Positions 8,227-17,083 of a stretch of DNA of 32,038 bases are shown here, piece by piece. The stretch's first letter is position 1. Every line of letters starts with the position of its first letter. Origin of the DNA: Myxococcales bacterium FL481. Its GTDB lineage: Bacteria > Myxococcota_A > Polyangia > Nannocystales > Nannocystaceae. The translations under genes were made by a program, and so were the position numbers. Location: contig QKPP01000228.1 of the NCBI GenBank assembly GCA_006508105.1, forward strand, positions 1 through 32,038, given 5' to 3'. A model generated the notes under the pieces. That model did not search any database, was not told the DNA's origin, and saw nothing but the letters and a program-made list of their open reading frames with translations.

Positions 8227-10188
8227 TCACGCGTTGCTCTTGTCGAGTTTACTGCCAATATCGAGAGTGAACGCTGCGCCCATGTAGCGAAAGTGGGGAC
8301 GGACCTTGACGTGACAGCGAAACCAGTCGCCACGTCCCGCCACTTCTTCCACGCGGATCGAGGCCCGGCGCAACGGCTTGCGAGAACGCACACTCGCGGA
8401 GACCGTCTCCATATCTGCGACGTATTGCCGGATCCAGTCATTGAGCGCTCGCTCGAGCTCAGCCGCGTCCTTGATGCTGCCGAGGGGCTCACGTTGGATC
8501 ACCTTGATGTAGTGCGCCAGTCGAGTCACGATGAACAGATACGGGAATTGCGTGCCCAAACGCTGATTGAGGGCCGACGCCCGGCCCTCTTCGGTGTTTG
8601 GGTGGTGCCCGACCGAACGCACGGAATTCGCGGAAAAGAGACACGCATCAGCCGCGGCCCGGCGTCCGATCAGCGGCACGAAACCCTGCTCGGCCAACTC
8701 GAACTCCTTGCGCTCCGACAGCAGCACTTCGACCGGGATGTGAACGCCGACCTCGCCCATCGCCGGGTGCTCGGGCAGGTGCACCCGCATGCTCCCCCCC
8801 ACGTCCGCATCGCCGATGATGTTGACGCACCAGCGGTACTTAGCGAACGCCTGGGCCACCCGCACGGCGAAGATGACCGAGCACGGCCCCCACAAGCAGC
8901 GCTCGGGCCCGGGCCCGCTGGCCTCGCGATAGGCGACGCCGCGCAGCTTGGCGGTGTGGGGGGTGTAGGGGCGCCGCAACAAGAATCGAGGTAGGCACAA
9001 GCCGACGTATCGGGCGTCTTCGGCCTCTCGCAACGATCGCCAACGGCGATACTGCTCCCCTTCAAACAAGTGATGCAAATCGAGGACGGGCACGCGAGCG
9101 AACGTTGTCTCGCCGAAGAAGCTCGGGTCGGCGTTGGCGATGAACGGCGCGTGAGCCACTGCCGCCACTGCGGCACAGTGCCGCAGCAGGGCCAAATCGG
9201 GCGCCGACGGTCCGAACGAGTAGTTGGCGCAGATCAAGCCGAACGGCTTGCCCCCGAACGTGCCGTACTCGGCCGAATAAACCACCCGGTACAGCCCCGA
9301 CTGCGCGAGCTCGGAGCTATCTTCAAAGTCACGCAGCAACTCATCTTTGCCCACGTGGAGGATCTCCACGATGGTGTTTTCACGCTGATTGACGTTTTCG
9401 ACGAGGTAAAACAGGGACCGCCAGGCCGCCTCGACCCGAGCAAACCGGGGGTGGTGCAACACGGCGTCGAGCTGTCGCGCGAGCTGCCCGGCCATCGTGG
9501 CGATCGTCGCTTCGAGTTCGGCGAGCACCGCTTCGCCCCACACGCCACGCTCGAGCACGAAGCGGACGAACGCGCTGGCGATCTCACGGTCGTCGAGACC
9601 GGCCGCTTCCACCTCGGCCAACAGTCGCGCCTCTTCGTCGAGATCGAGCGGCGCGGGCGGCTGGTCCGATGGCGCAACTGTAGGGTTCGCCAGCAACTCG
9701 GCCACGAGACTCGGTGGCGCATCGACCGAGCCGGGCGCTGCGGCCGGGCGGCGACCAAACACCGCTCGCACCGTCCCGCTGGCGAGCCACCGCTCTCGGG
9801 CCGCCTGCAGCCGAGCGCGCTGCCGGTCGTGTTCAGCGAGTTGCGGCACGGTACGCAGTAAGCCGGCCGGCTCGAAGTCCGACAGCGCCTGGGGCCGCAG
9901 TACAAACGGGAACGTCTCGGCGTCCTCGCGCAGATGGTCATCGACGTCAAACGCGAGCTCGAGCACCTGTTTCCGCAAGACCTCGGCCAGAACATGCCGC
10001 TCGACAACGACCGGCTTGCGCTGCTCGATCGTCGGCTTGATGTTCGTCGCACCAAAATCGTCAAGCACCAAGATCTTGAGGGGAAGCTCGGTGGTCGTGC
10101 CGTCCTCGCCCGCGTTGTAGACGATATGGACGCGATCGTGGGCTTCCCCCAACCGACGACGCCGAGTCTCGCGGCTGCGATCAACCAT
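8227..10188 (-). CDS. TssB-TssC fusion: single-chain T6SS contractile sheath protein
   Basis: One uninterrupted 653-residue frame joins both sheath subunits. Residues about 15-140 match TssB (VipA): DRVHIVYNAG, LPLKILVLDDFG, KPVVVERHVLAEVL and ALSDFEPAGLLRTVPQL. A Pro/Ala-rich linker covers about 145-180. The rest is a full TssC (VipB): LDAVLHHPRFARVEAAWRSL, EYGTFGGKPFGLICANY, AAVAHAPFIANADPSFFG, RESEDARY-like REAEDARYVGLCLPR, GTQFPYLFIVTRLAHYIKVI and VRPHFRYMGAAFTLDI. In ordinary T6SS these are separate proteins that interlock to form the sheath. ATG 10188 overlaps the tssM stop in ATGGTTGA, implying translational coupling; the frame is open further upstream, but that stretch lies inside tssM. 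The Pro/Ala linker and the short segment after it occupy the place of the TssC N-terminus, which ClpV binds in other systems. Confidence 0.9.
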   Translation of the reverse strand: MVDRSRETRRRRLGEAHDRVHIVYNAGEDGTTTELPLKILVLDDFGATNIKPTIEQRKPVVVERHVLAEVLRKQVLELAFDVDDHLREDAETFPFVLRPQALSDFEPAGLLRTVPQLAEHDRQRARLQAARERWLASGTVRAVFGRRPAAAPGSVDAPPSLVAELLANPTVAPSDQPPAPLDLDEEARLLAEVEAAGLDDREIASAFVRFVLERGVWGEAVLAELEATIATMAGQLARQLDAVLHHPRFARVEAAWRSLFYLVENVNQRENTIVEILHVGKDELLRDFEDSSELAQSGLYRVVYSAEYGTFGGKPFGLICANYSFGPSAPDLALLRHCAAVAAVAHAPFIANADPSFFGETTFARVPVLDLHHLFEGEQYRRWRSLREAEDARYVGLCLPRFLLRRPYTPHTAKLRGVAYREASGPGPERCLWGPCSVIFAVRVAQAFAKYRWCVNIIGDADVGGSMRVHLPEHPAMGEVGVHIPVEVLLSERKEFELAEQGFVPLIGRRAAADACLFSANSVRSVGHHPNTEEGRASALNQRLGTQFPYLFIVTRLAHYIKVIQREPLGSIKDAAELERALNDWIRQYVADMETVSASVRSRKPLRRASIRVEEVAGRGDWFRCHVKVRPHFRYMGAAFTLDIGSKLDKSNA

Positions 10189-13100
10189 CCGTCCCACCAC
10201 CTCGGCACGGCGCGCGCTCCAGTACCAGCTGGCGCGGAGCGGCCACCGCCTTGTGGCGAAACACGCCCAAGAACCCCATGGGGCGCTCGTGCACGCCAAA
10301 AAACGGCGTCGGCCCGCGCTTGGGACGAAACTTCACCGTGATCACCCCCGCGTTCTGGTCGCTCAGATCCCAACGCACCGTGAACACCTGCTGACGTCCG
10401 CTGCCGATAACCTCGCCCTGCTCGAGCAGCCGCAAAAACCCCCAATCTCCGTCTTGCTCCACGTGCCCGTTGATGCCGCGCCCGCGAGCGCGGATCGAGG
10501 CCCCGCGTTTGTCGCCCTCGCCCGGCCAGCTCATCATCTGCGGCCGCGGCGGACCGTTGCGATAGTCGATCGTGACGCCGTCCACGGTGAACTCCGTGAC
10601 CGACACGCCCGGCGTCGGTTGGATATCGACCTCCCACACGACCAACGGCGCAGTGGCTCCGCTGGGGAACATGGCGCGACCAATATCTTGCGATCGCTGA
10701 AGAAACGACAGTACGCCCGAGTTGTACTTCGTCTTGTTGGACGAACCCTGCTCGAGCATACGAAACCGATCGCCCTCGCTCACCACGATGGAGGTCAGCG
10801 CGGCTTGATAAAAGCCCCACAGCTTGCCGTCGTTGGGCCGGTAGAAATCCACGAAGTCGGCCAGACTCGCGTCGTACCGCGACGAGCGCTTGAACGGGTA
10901 CTTGCCCGCCAGCGTGCGATCAAACGGGGTGACCACGTCGTTGCACCAAGCCTGGGCCAAGTCGCCGACCTTCGACCGGCGAGACAACTGCTGCAGTCCC
11001 AAAATCGGGGGCTCCAAAATGGCGCTGAAGCGCTGGTGCCAGCCCACTTCTCGATCGGCGATCAGACCTTTAACGGTCATGTGGGCTTGTTTGAGTCGGG
11101 TGGGCAGGGCGTCGCGGTCCTGCGGGTTGTCGAGCTGCTGCTGCAACGCATCGCGCAGCGCGACCAGCTGTTCGGTATACACGTCGAGCTGGACGCTCTG
11201 CGGCGGAGGTGGCGGGGCCCCGTCGGCCGGAGGCTCCACCGGTGGCGCCGCGCCGAACGACACGAACGGCTCGAAGCGAGCCTCGACATCGCGCTCAGAG
11301 GTCATCCCATCGCGTACGGGCGGCGATGGCAGGCCCGCCTTCTTCTTCGCCTTCTCCGCGGCCTCACCGGCCTTGGCTTTGGCCTGGTCCAACACCCCCT
11401 CCACCCCGCCTTTGGCCTTGCCCACCTGCGTCAACCGGGTGTTGTACGCGACGTGTTGCATGAGCGACGCCAGGGGTGGGGTCGACCCTCGCACCAGGTC
11501 TTGGATAACGGTGAGCGCCTCGAGCGACTCGTTGGGCGAGGCGACCTGGAGCGGGTCGAGAAACTGATCCCACTCGTCGATGTAACGCTTGAAGTAACGC
11601 GAGCGCAGCTTCGCCATGTCGTCTTCGGCCCGCGAGACCCGCCCCACGCCGCCCGCACCGCCGACCACCCATTCTTCACGCACGAGCTCGTCGAGCGGCT
11701 CGTCGAGCATCGGCTTGACATGCTTTTCCCAGCCGCGTCGCGTGAACGCGGCCCTCACCTTGCGATCGCCATTGGTAACCGCCCGTGAATTGCACATATC
11801 GCGCAAGGATAACGATGGTTCTTGCCGCTCGATGTCTTCGATCAACTGCACCAAAATCGTCGTGGTGCGATCGCTGCGACGCAAAATCCCGCGCACGTCG
11901 CCCACCAGCTCGACGTTGCGTGGGAACGCCAAGCTGGCGTCGGCTGCGATCATATCGAGATAGGCATCGACCATCTCGCCAGCGTTCTCTGGTAGCGGCT
12001 CACTGGAGGCACCTTGCCAGTGGCTGAGCAACTGGGCATGCAACCACGGTCGCTGAACCGCGTCGATTCCCGGCTCTCCGGCCGCGACGGGCGTGGTCAC
12101 CAGCAGGTAGCGACGCAAGATCACGTGGTGATGGCCGTAGTCTTCGTCATTGGGCGAGTTTTCTCGCCCCGCGAAGCGGGTGGTGAACTCTCGGAGCAAG
12201 CGCTCATCGCGAGCCACAAGATCGGCGAGCAGCGTTTGACGCAGCACTTTGCCGTAGACCCCGCGCAACGACGGCAACAGCTGATCGCCGCGATACATGC
12301 CCCAGCCCATCCGCCAGGGAACCCCGTCGCGTTCATACGCCGCCAGTCGCCGCTCGGCGGTATGCAATTGCGCGACCACGCTCATCGGCACCACCGCCGC
12401 ATCCCCGGTTTTGACGTGGGGTTCAGCGGCGTCGATCGCCGCGCCGAGCTCGGCCAGCAAGGCCTCGTTTTCGCCGTAGGACCGGATCGACGCGTACGCG
12501 AGCCCGGCGGCGGCCAGCAAGCCCACGGCCGCACCGGCGTAGCGCCACCGCAACCGACGCTTGGCGTGACCGGCCGTGTCGTGGGCCAAGAAGCGATCGC
12601 GGAACACCACCCGCTCAAACACATCGCGCAAGAAGTATCCCCGCGGCCGCAGGCCATGTCGCCCCGGGTCTGGCACCGGAGCGATTCCCAGCGACTGGGC
12701 ACACGGCTCGAGCACAGCATCAAATGGCATGCCGTCTTGCTGGGCCGACGTCAGGTACAGCCCGCGAAACAGCGGCATGTCGCGGTAGATGTTCTCCGAG
12801 AACACCTCGCCCACAAACGCGGACAACCGCGTCCGCATATGCTCGAGTTGTTCAGGAAAAGCGTAGGCTCGGGCCGCGACGGCCGGATCGCGCTCGTGCT
12901 CGAGGCGAACCAACGAGCGACGGCGAGCGAGGTCCATGAGCTCCTCGAAGTACGGCGCAAACGTGGCCGCCCCCGAGCCGGTTTGTCGCCGCGAGTTGGT
13001 AAAGCCCCAAGCTTGACCGACCTCGGTGTCGTCGAGATCACCGAATAGCTCCACGAATCCGGTCAGCAAGTCGCACTTGGTGACCACCACGTAGACCGGC

Positions 13101-13831
13101 AGCATCATGTGCAGCTGCTCGATCGCCTCGTCGATCCGCGCGCGGATCTGGCGAGCCTGGGCGAACAACGCCTCGTCATCGATCGTCCGCAGCTCGTCGA
13201 TGCTGACCGCGACCACGATACCATTGAGCGGGCGACGGGGACGATGTTTGATCAGCAGCTTGAGGAGTGCGCTCCACTCCGGCTGCGAAGCGTCATCGGC
13301 GATGTAGCGCCCGCTGGTGTCGAGCACGACCGCATCGTTGCTCATCCAAAACTCGCAACTGCGCGTTTTCGACGAGTCGACGCGATCCGACTTGGTGTCG
13401 CCGGCCGAGCGATACGGAAAGCGGACCCCGCTCGCGCCCAAGGCCGCTGTCTTCCCGGCGCCCGGCGATCCGAGCATCACGTACCACGGCAAGGCTTCTG
13501 CCGCGCGTCGCCCCGATTTCCCCAGCTTCGAAGCTTCGAGCGCGGTGATGGTCTTTTCGAACCCGGTCCGCAAGGCGGCCACGTTGCCGTGAAACTCGGC
13601 GGCCACCACCGTGCCCGCCGAGGTCTTCGCGGGCTCTCGCTTCTTCTTCCCCCCCTGCTTGCGCCGGCGGGCTCGAACGCGACGCACGTGCAAAAAAACG
13701 ACCAGCCCGGTCGCCAGCAAGCCGACGCCCGACACCACCCACGCGATCCACATGGGCCACTCGAGGGTGAGACCCAAGCCCCACGCCGCACCAACGACCA
13801 AAACGATGACGATGTACCAGATCCAGATCAT
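10181..13831 (-). CDS. tssM: T6SS membrane complex protein TssM (IcmF)
   Basis: A 1216-residue inner-membrane protein of the TssJLM envelope complex, which anchors the baseplate and spans to the outer membrane through TssJ. Two N-terminal membrane helices (about 2-22 and 28-48) precede a basic loop. A cytoplasmic GTPase-like domain follows, with an intact Walker A GSPGAGKT at 121-128, DTSG at 171-174 and TKCD at 251-254. A third membrane helix lies at about 431-449, and the long remainder is periplasmic. This part includes an unusual low-complexity insert, roughly residues 800-880: a Lys/Ala-rich helix, then a Pro-rich run of five Pro. The C-terminus carries the TssM beta-rich domain that contacts TssJ. 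The start lies 12 bases after the tssL stop; the stop overlaps the TssBC start by 8 bases. Confidence 0.95.
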   Translation of the reverse strand: MIWIWYIVIVLVVGAAWGLGLTLEWPMWIAWVVSGVGLLATGLVVFLHVRRVRARRRKQGGKKKREPAKTSAGTVVAAEFHGNVAALRTGFEKTITALEASKLGKSGRRAAEALPWYVMLGSPGAGKTAALGASGVRFPYRSAGDTKSDRVDSSKTRSCEFWMSNDAVVLDTSGRYIADDASQPEWSALLKLLIKHRPRRPLNGIVVAVSIDELRTIDDEALFAQARQIRARIDEAIEQLHMMLPVYVVVTKCDLLTGFVELFGDLDDTEVGQAWGFTNSRRQTGSGAATFAPYFEELMDLARRRSLVRLEHERDPAVAARAYAFPEQLEHMRTRLSAFVGEVFSENIYRDMPLFRGLYLTSAQQDGMPFDAVLEPCAQSLGIAPVPDPGRHGLRPRGYFLRDVFERVVFRDRFLAHDTAGHAKRRLRWRYAGAAVGLLAAAGLAYASIRSYGENEALLAELGAAIDAAEPHVKTGDAAVVPMSVVAQLHTAERRLAAYERDGVPWRMGWGMYRGDQLLPSLRGVYGKVLRQTLLADLVARDERLLREFTTRFAGRENSPNDEDYGHHHVILRRYLLVTTPVAAGEPGIDAVQRPWLHAQLLSHWQGASSEPLPENAGEMVDAYLDMIAADASLAFPRNVELVGDVRGILRRSDRTTTILVQLIEDIERQEPSLSLRDMCNSRAVTNGDRKVRAAFTRRGWEKHVKPMLDEPLDELVREEWVVGGAGGVGRVSRAEDDMAKLRSRYFKRYIDEWDQFLDPLQVASPNESLEALTVIQDLVRGSTPPLASLMQHVAYNTRLTQVGKAKGGVEGVLDQAKAKAGEAAEKAKKKAGLPSPPVRDGMTSERDVEARFEPFVSFGAAPPVEPPADGAPPPPPQSVQLDVYTEQLVALRDALQQQLDNPQDRDALPTRLKQAHMTVKGLIADREVGWHQRFSAILEPPILGLQQLSRRSKVGDLAQAWCNDVVTPFDRTLAGKYPFKRSSRYDASLADFVDFYRPNDGKLWGFYQAALTSIVVSEGDRFRMLEQGSSNKTKYNSGVLSFLQRSQDIGRAMFPSGATAPLVVWEVDIQPTPGVSVTEFTVDGVTIDYRNGPPRPQMMSWPGEGDKRGASIRARGRGINGHVEQDGDWGFLRLLEQGEVIGSGRQQVFTVRWDLSDQNAGVITVKFRPKRGPTPFFGVHERPMGFLGVFRHKAVAAPRQLVLERAPCRGGGTDG

Positions 13832-13843
13832 GGAGCGAATCGA

Positions 13844-14527
13844 TCAGCGCGGCGCCATGCCGTCGAGGGTTTCTCGCAAGACATCGGAACGGTCGTCCAT
13901 CGACGCCATCAACGTCACACACACACTCGCGGCGAAAAGCGCCACGCAGCCGGCGATCCACAGCGCCGGCACGCGTCGACGCGGCGCAAGGCGCGGCTCG
14001 ACCGGCGTCGCGGCGCGCAACGAGATGCCTGGCGGGTCCGCCCACTCCCCCAACGCCTCGCGAACCTTGGCGGTGATGCTGTCAAGTTCCATCCGCGTGC
14101 CCGCATGGGCGTGCCGGCCTTCGAAACCGAGCAGCAAGCACACGTAGTAGACGCGGAGTACGGCCAACCGCCTCGAGTCGCCCAGCAACACCTCGAGCCG
14201 GGAGAAGAACTTGTCGCCCGCGACGTTTTCGTTGAAGTACTGCATCTGCAGTGGCCGCTGCATCCACACCTGCGCGACGGCACCACCGCGGCGAGCCGCG
14301 GTCTCATCAGCCGTGGCGACCACGGCGTACTGCATGTCGACCGCGTCGCGTTGGGTCAACCCCACTTTGCGCGCCCGCTCGGTCACCGCGTCGACCAGCT
14401 CTACGATGCGTGAGCGCAACGACTCGGCATCGACAGCATTTCCCTCCTGCACACATCGCAGCGACAGCAAAGCGGTCGCGCAATCTCGAATCAACTCGGC
14501 ACTGGCCGCTTCGGCGGGGGCAGACAC
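13844..14527 (-). CDS. tssL: T6SS membrane complex protein TssL (DotU)
   Basis: Cytoplasmic-facing inner-membrane partner of TssM, about 227 residues. The DotU core is clear: QYAVVATADETAARRG, then WMQRPLQMQYFNENVAGDKF and VYYVCLLLGFEGRH. A single C-terminal helix (VPALWIAGCVALFAASVCVT) places the bulk of the protein in the cytoplasm. There is no OmpA-like peptidoglycan-binding extension, so wall anchoring must come from another protein. The frame is open to an ATG at 14563, but I chose GTG 14527. It has a GAGGAG site 9-10 bases upstream and begins 13 bases after the tssK stop, whereas the upstream ATG would overlap tssK and lacks a site. Confidence 0.92.
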   Translation of the reverse strand: MSAPAEAASAELIRDCATALLSLRCVQEGNAVDAESLRSRIVELVDAVTERARKVGLTQRDAVDMQYAVVATADETAARRGGAVAQVWMQRPLQMQYFNENVAGDKFFSRLEVLLGDSRRLAVLRVYYVCLLLGFEGRHAHAGTRMELDSITAKVREALGEWADPPGISLRAATPVEPRLAPRRRVPALWIAGCVALFAASVCVTLMASMDDRSDVLRETLDGMAPR

Positions 14528-14540
14528 GTCAGAGAACTCC

Positions 14541-15908
14541 TCAGTTTTGGCTGGGTACCCCAAGCAGCGTGACTTTGGCGTGCGCGGGATCGTAGGGAGG
14601 CGGAAGGTAGATGGCGATGTTGCGATCGCGTGCGATGTTTTGCCAATGCGCCCCGTCGAGCTTAAGCAAGAAGTAGACTTGGCGGGGACGAATGGGCACT
14701 TCGGGGGGAGGCCGGTGCGTTGCGGCTAAACGTACGCCGGGCAACGCCGACCGCACGATGCTGCCAATATCCCGCCACGAGGCGATCTTCGACATCGGCG
14801 GCAGGTCGTTGGCCACCCGTTGCTCGGGCGCATCGCTTTCGACCGCGAGTACGTAGAGGTTGCAGTCTGCCAGCCGTTCGTCTTTGAGCTTGCCGAGCAA
14901 CATGCCGTCTTGCCGAGCATCGAGGGGCACGTTCACGCACTGGTCACGCACCGCCGCGCCGAGCATGCGCTTGATCTCGCCAAAGAGCGGTTCGAAGGTC
15001 GCGCGCAGATCGGTGGGCTGAAACTTCGGCAATTGCGACGGGTCGAGCGAGGCGTCAAAGCTCGAAAGCATGCCGGCGAACTCGCACAGTTGCAGATACA
15101 GCACGATGGGCGACGTGTCGCCCGCCGCCGCAAGGTGTGAAACAACCGGAATCTTTTGACTCAGCGCGCTCAGCAGTAGGTAGCGGGTGACGTCGCGCGC
15201 GGCGAACTCGACGTTCGACGCGTCGCGTTGCCGCCGCCCTTCGCTGAGGGCCCGGGCTTTGACGACCATGATGCTCAGCAGTTCGGTCACCGATGAGGTC
15301 AAATACTGAGCCGCGCCGATTTGCATGCACGGTGGGACGTACGTGCGAGATAGCTGGGGGGTTCCGCTGGAGTCACGGACGAGTTCCGCGACCTTGATCG
15401 CGGCCACCCCATCTTCCGGCTCGTCGCCCAGGAACACCGTCAGATTGGGCCGCGCCAGGGAGACCGTCAGATCGGCCTCGGGATTGGTGGTGTCGGTCAC
15501 CAGCCGCTCCGTCACCGCGTAGCGCGTGCGCACCTCGTCGCTGGCGTCGCCGTAGAGCGTCACGTTGGCTCGAGCCGTGCGCACGCCGACGTACACGTCG
15601 AGCACGGCCGTCGTCGAGGTCAGGTAGTCATCGAGCGAGCGCGCCGCAGGAGCCCCGGGGTCTTCGGCCCCGAACTGCACGCACAACCCGTCGGGAAACA
15701 CCGCGGACAACGAGCGAAGTTTGAACTGCCCCGATTTGAGGGACCCGTCGTCGACCACCATGCGACACAACCCCCACGTCGCGCCGCCGAGCATGTCCAC
15801 CCGAACATCCAGCAAAGATTCGTGAAACGCGTCCGCGCGTTGTAGATGCTGGGGCGACACGAGCATGCCCTGGCGCCACACCACCCGTTCCGGCTGTCGT
15901 GAAGACAT
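14541..15908 (-). CDS. tssK: T6SS baseplate-membrane adaptor TssK
   Basis: A 455-residue protein of normal family length. TssK trimers link the TssEFG baseplate wedge to the cytoplasmic part of TssL and TssM. The family signature VVWRQGMLVSPQHLQ is at residues 9-23. Later conserved blocks are present, including PPCMQIGA, a QLPKFQPTDLRATFEPL segment, and the C-terminal RQVYFLLKLDG and NIAIYLP. The ATG at 15908 lies 2 bases after the tssJ stop, with GAGGA inside the end of tssJ serving as ribosome site. TssE, TssF and TssG, which it should contact, are not encoded in this window. Confidence 0.95.
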   Translation of the reverse strand: MSSRQPERVVWRQGMLVSPQHLQRADAFHESLLDVRVDMLGGATWGLCRMVVDDGSLKSGQFKLRSLSAVFPDGLCVQFGAEDPGAPAARSLDDYLTSTTAVLDVYVGVRTARANVTLYGDASDEVRTRYAVTERLVTDTTNPEADLTVSLARPNLTVFLGDEPEDGVAAIKVAELVRDSSGTPQLSRTYVPPCMQIGAAQYLTSSVTELLSIMVVKARALSEGRRQRDASNVEFAARDVTRYLLLSALSQKIPVVSHLAAAGDTSPIVLYLQLCEFAGMLSSFDASLDPSQLPKFQPTDLRATFEPLFGEIKRMLGAAVRDQCVNVPLDARQDGMLLGKLKDERLADCNLYVLAVESDAPEQRVANDLPPMSKIASWRDIGSIVRSALPGVRLAATHRPPPEVPIRPRQVYFLLKLDGAHWQNIARDRNIAIYLPPPYDPAHAKVTLLGVPSQN

Positions 15909-15910
15909 AA

Positions 15911-16717
15911 CTAGTTCCTCGTTCCCCAGGTCGAAACGCTCGCCTGCGGCACACTTGGCGCACTCGGGGCGCTCGGCTTCTGCGGCGCCTTGGGTGGATC
16001 CTTCGCCGCATCTTTGGCCTTTTTGCCGAGGCCTCGCTTTTTGCGTCGCTTTTTCTTGCCGTCGTCCGGTGGCGGCGGTGGGTTCTTCGATGGCGGCGGC
16101 GCGCAGGTTTGGGCGAACGGTCCCAAATCAAATCCCGGCGGCGACGTGGGCCCGCCGTCGATCTGGTAGCCGTCGACAAGCACCTGAAAGCACGGGTCGG
16201 CGATGGTTTGGCCCTTCCGTTCGGCGGCGCAGTGATCGTGGCCGTGATACTTCGGCATTTCGTACACCCGATACCAAGTGTCGCCGATATGTTCGCGAAA
16301 GACCCCCATCACCAGCAAGTGCGTGGTCTTGGGATTTGCCTCAATTTCCCGGCGTGCGGTCTGGCCTGGGAACAACGTGAATTCATCCTGTGAGATCATG
16401 GAGCTGCCGAGCGCCTCGCCCGGGTTTTCCCACATCAGCCCGAAATCGAGCGCTTCGAGTCCGCTCCCGTCGCCAAGTTCGAACAGTCGGACGTCCAGCG
16501 GCAACGCGTCCCCCGCTTCGTCTTGGTTTTGTGACGTCGTGCCCTGAATGAGCACGTGAACGACGTACGCGACCGCGTCGGGCTGGCAAGTGGGCTCTTT
16601 GGGTTTGCAACCGCCGGCCGTGGCTGCGACCCATCCGGCGAGCAGCAAGAACATGCCGCCTCCGGCGGTCCCGGGGCGGCGGTGGGGCGAAGTCTCGGTC
16701 AACAAAGATGGCCTCAT
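15911..16717 (-). CDS. tssJ: T6SS outer-membrane lipoprotein TssJ with long basic/Pro tail
   Basis: Lipoprotein that links TssM to the outer membrane. A hydrophobic stretch FLLLAGWVAATAGGC ends in a lipobox (AGG-C). The body then shows the TssJ beta-sandwich pattern, with LDVRLFELGD, FGLMWENP and TTHLLVMGVFRE. After about residue 200 there is a tail uncommon in TssJ: a run of Pro, a strongly basic KKKRRKKR cluster, further Lys/Ala, then Pro/Ser/Ala. Start choice is open. ATG 16717 gives an Arg-containing n-region (SPHRRPG) suited to a signal peptide. ATG 16654 has GGAGG 4 bases upstream but would lack a positive n-region. Further ATGs at 16753 and 16759 also open the frame. tssK follows 2 bases after the stop. 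Confidence 0.82.
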   Translation of the reverse strand: MRPSLLTETSPHRRPGTAGGGMFLLLAGWVAATAGGCKPKEPTCQPDAVAYVVHVLIQGTTSQNQDEAGDALPLDVRLFELGDGSGLEALDFGLMWENPGEALGSSMISQDEFTLFPGQTARREIEANPKTTHLLVMGVFREHIGDTWYRVYEMPKYHGHDHCAAERKGQTIADPCFQVLVDGYQIDGGPTSPPGFDLGPFAQTCAPPPSKNPPPPPDDGKKKRRKKRGLGKKAKDAAKDPPKAPQKPSAPSAPSVPQASVSTWGTRN

Positions 16718-17083
16718 CTCGAAGGCCAGAAGTTCCCACACGGTATGGAGCATGTTCAAGGGCGCGCTACGACGACGCGGGGTGGCCGGCGGATTGCGTT
16801 GCGGCGCGTCGCCGGAGTGCGCCCATGGAGCGCGAAGCGGCCCGAAAGCCGGTCCGTGCCGGCGCGTCTGCCCGGCGTTCGCCGGCGCGTCACCCCATCG
16901 TCGCGGAGCTGAAGGGCCCGCGAGAGCGGGCCTGAGGCCGTCTCGCGGGGGCGCAGCCCCGCACTAAAGGTCGGTGCGGCTGAGGTCGAACCGGGCCACA
17001 AGCTCGATGGGGAGGCGACTGGGCTCAGTCGCCTCGAGGCTCGCGTCGTCGCGTCGTCCGAGCGCCGTCGTTTGAATCCAAGG
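16718..17083. other. Intergenic region with two tandem hairpins
   Basis: Between the FHA-pseudoATPase stop (17084) and tssJ there is no convincing gene. Two adjacent perfect hairpins stand out. GGCCCGC-GAGA-GCGGGCC lies at 16915-16932 (7-bp stem, tetraloop) and GCGGGG-N6-CCCCGC at 16945-16962. Neither is followed by a T-run on either strand, so they are not standard intrinsic terminators. They could lower read-through or stabilise the mRNA between two parts of the T6SS operon. Confidence 0.5.

Noticed and set aside
9234..10820. Long minus-strand frame (528 codons) across the TssBC/TssM junction
   Set aside because: Ser/Arg-rich shadow in another frame; TssBC and TssM are both intact across this region.
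10253..11788. Long plus-strand frame (511 codons) opposite tssM
   Set aside because: It lies fully inside the well-supported TssM frame, with no family features or ribosome site.
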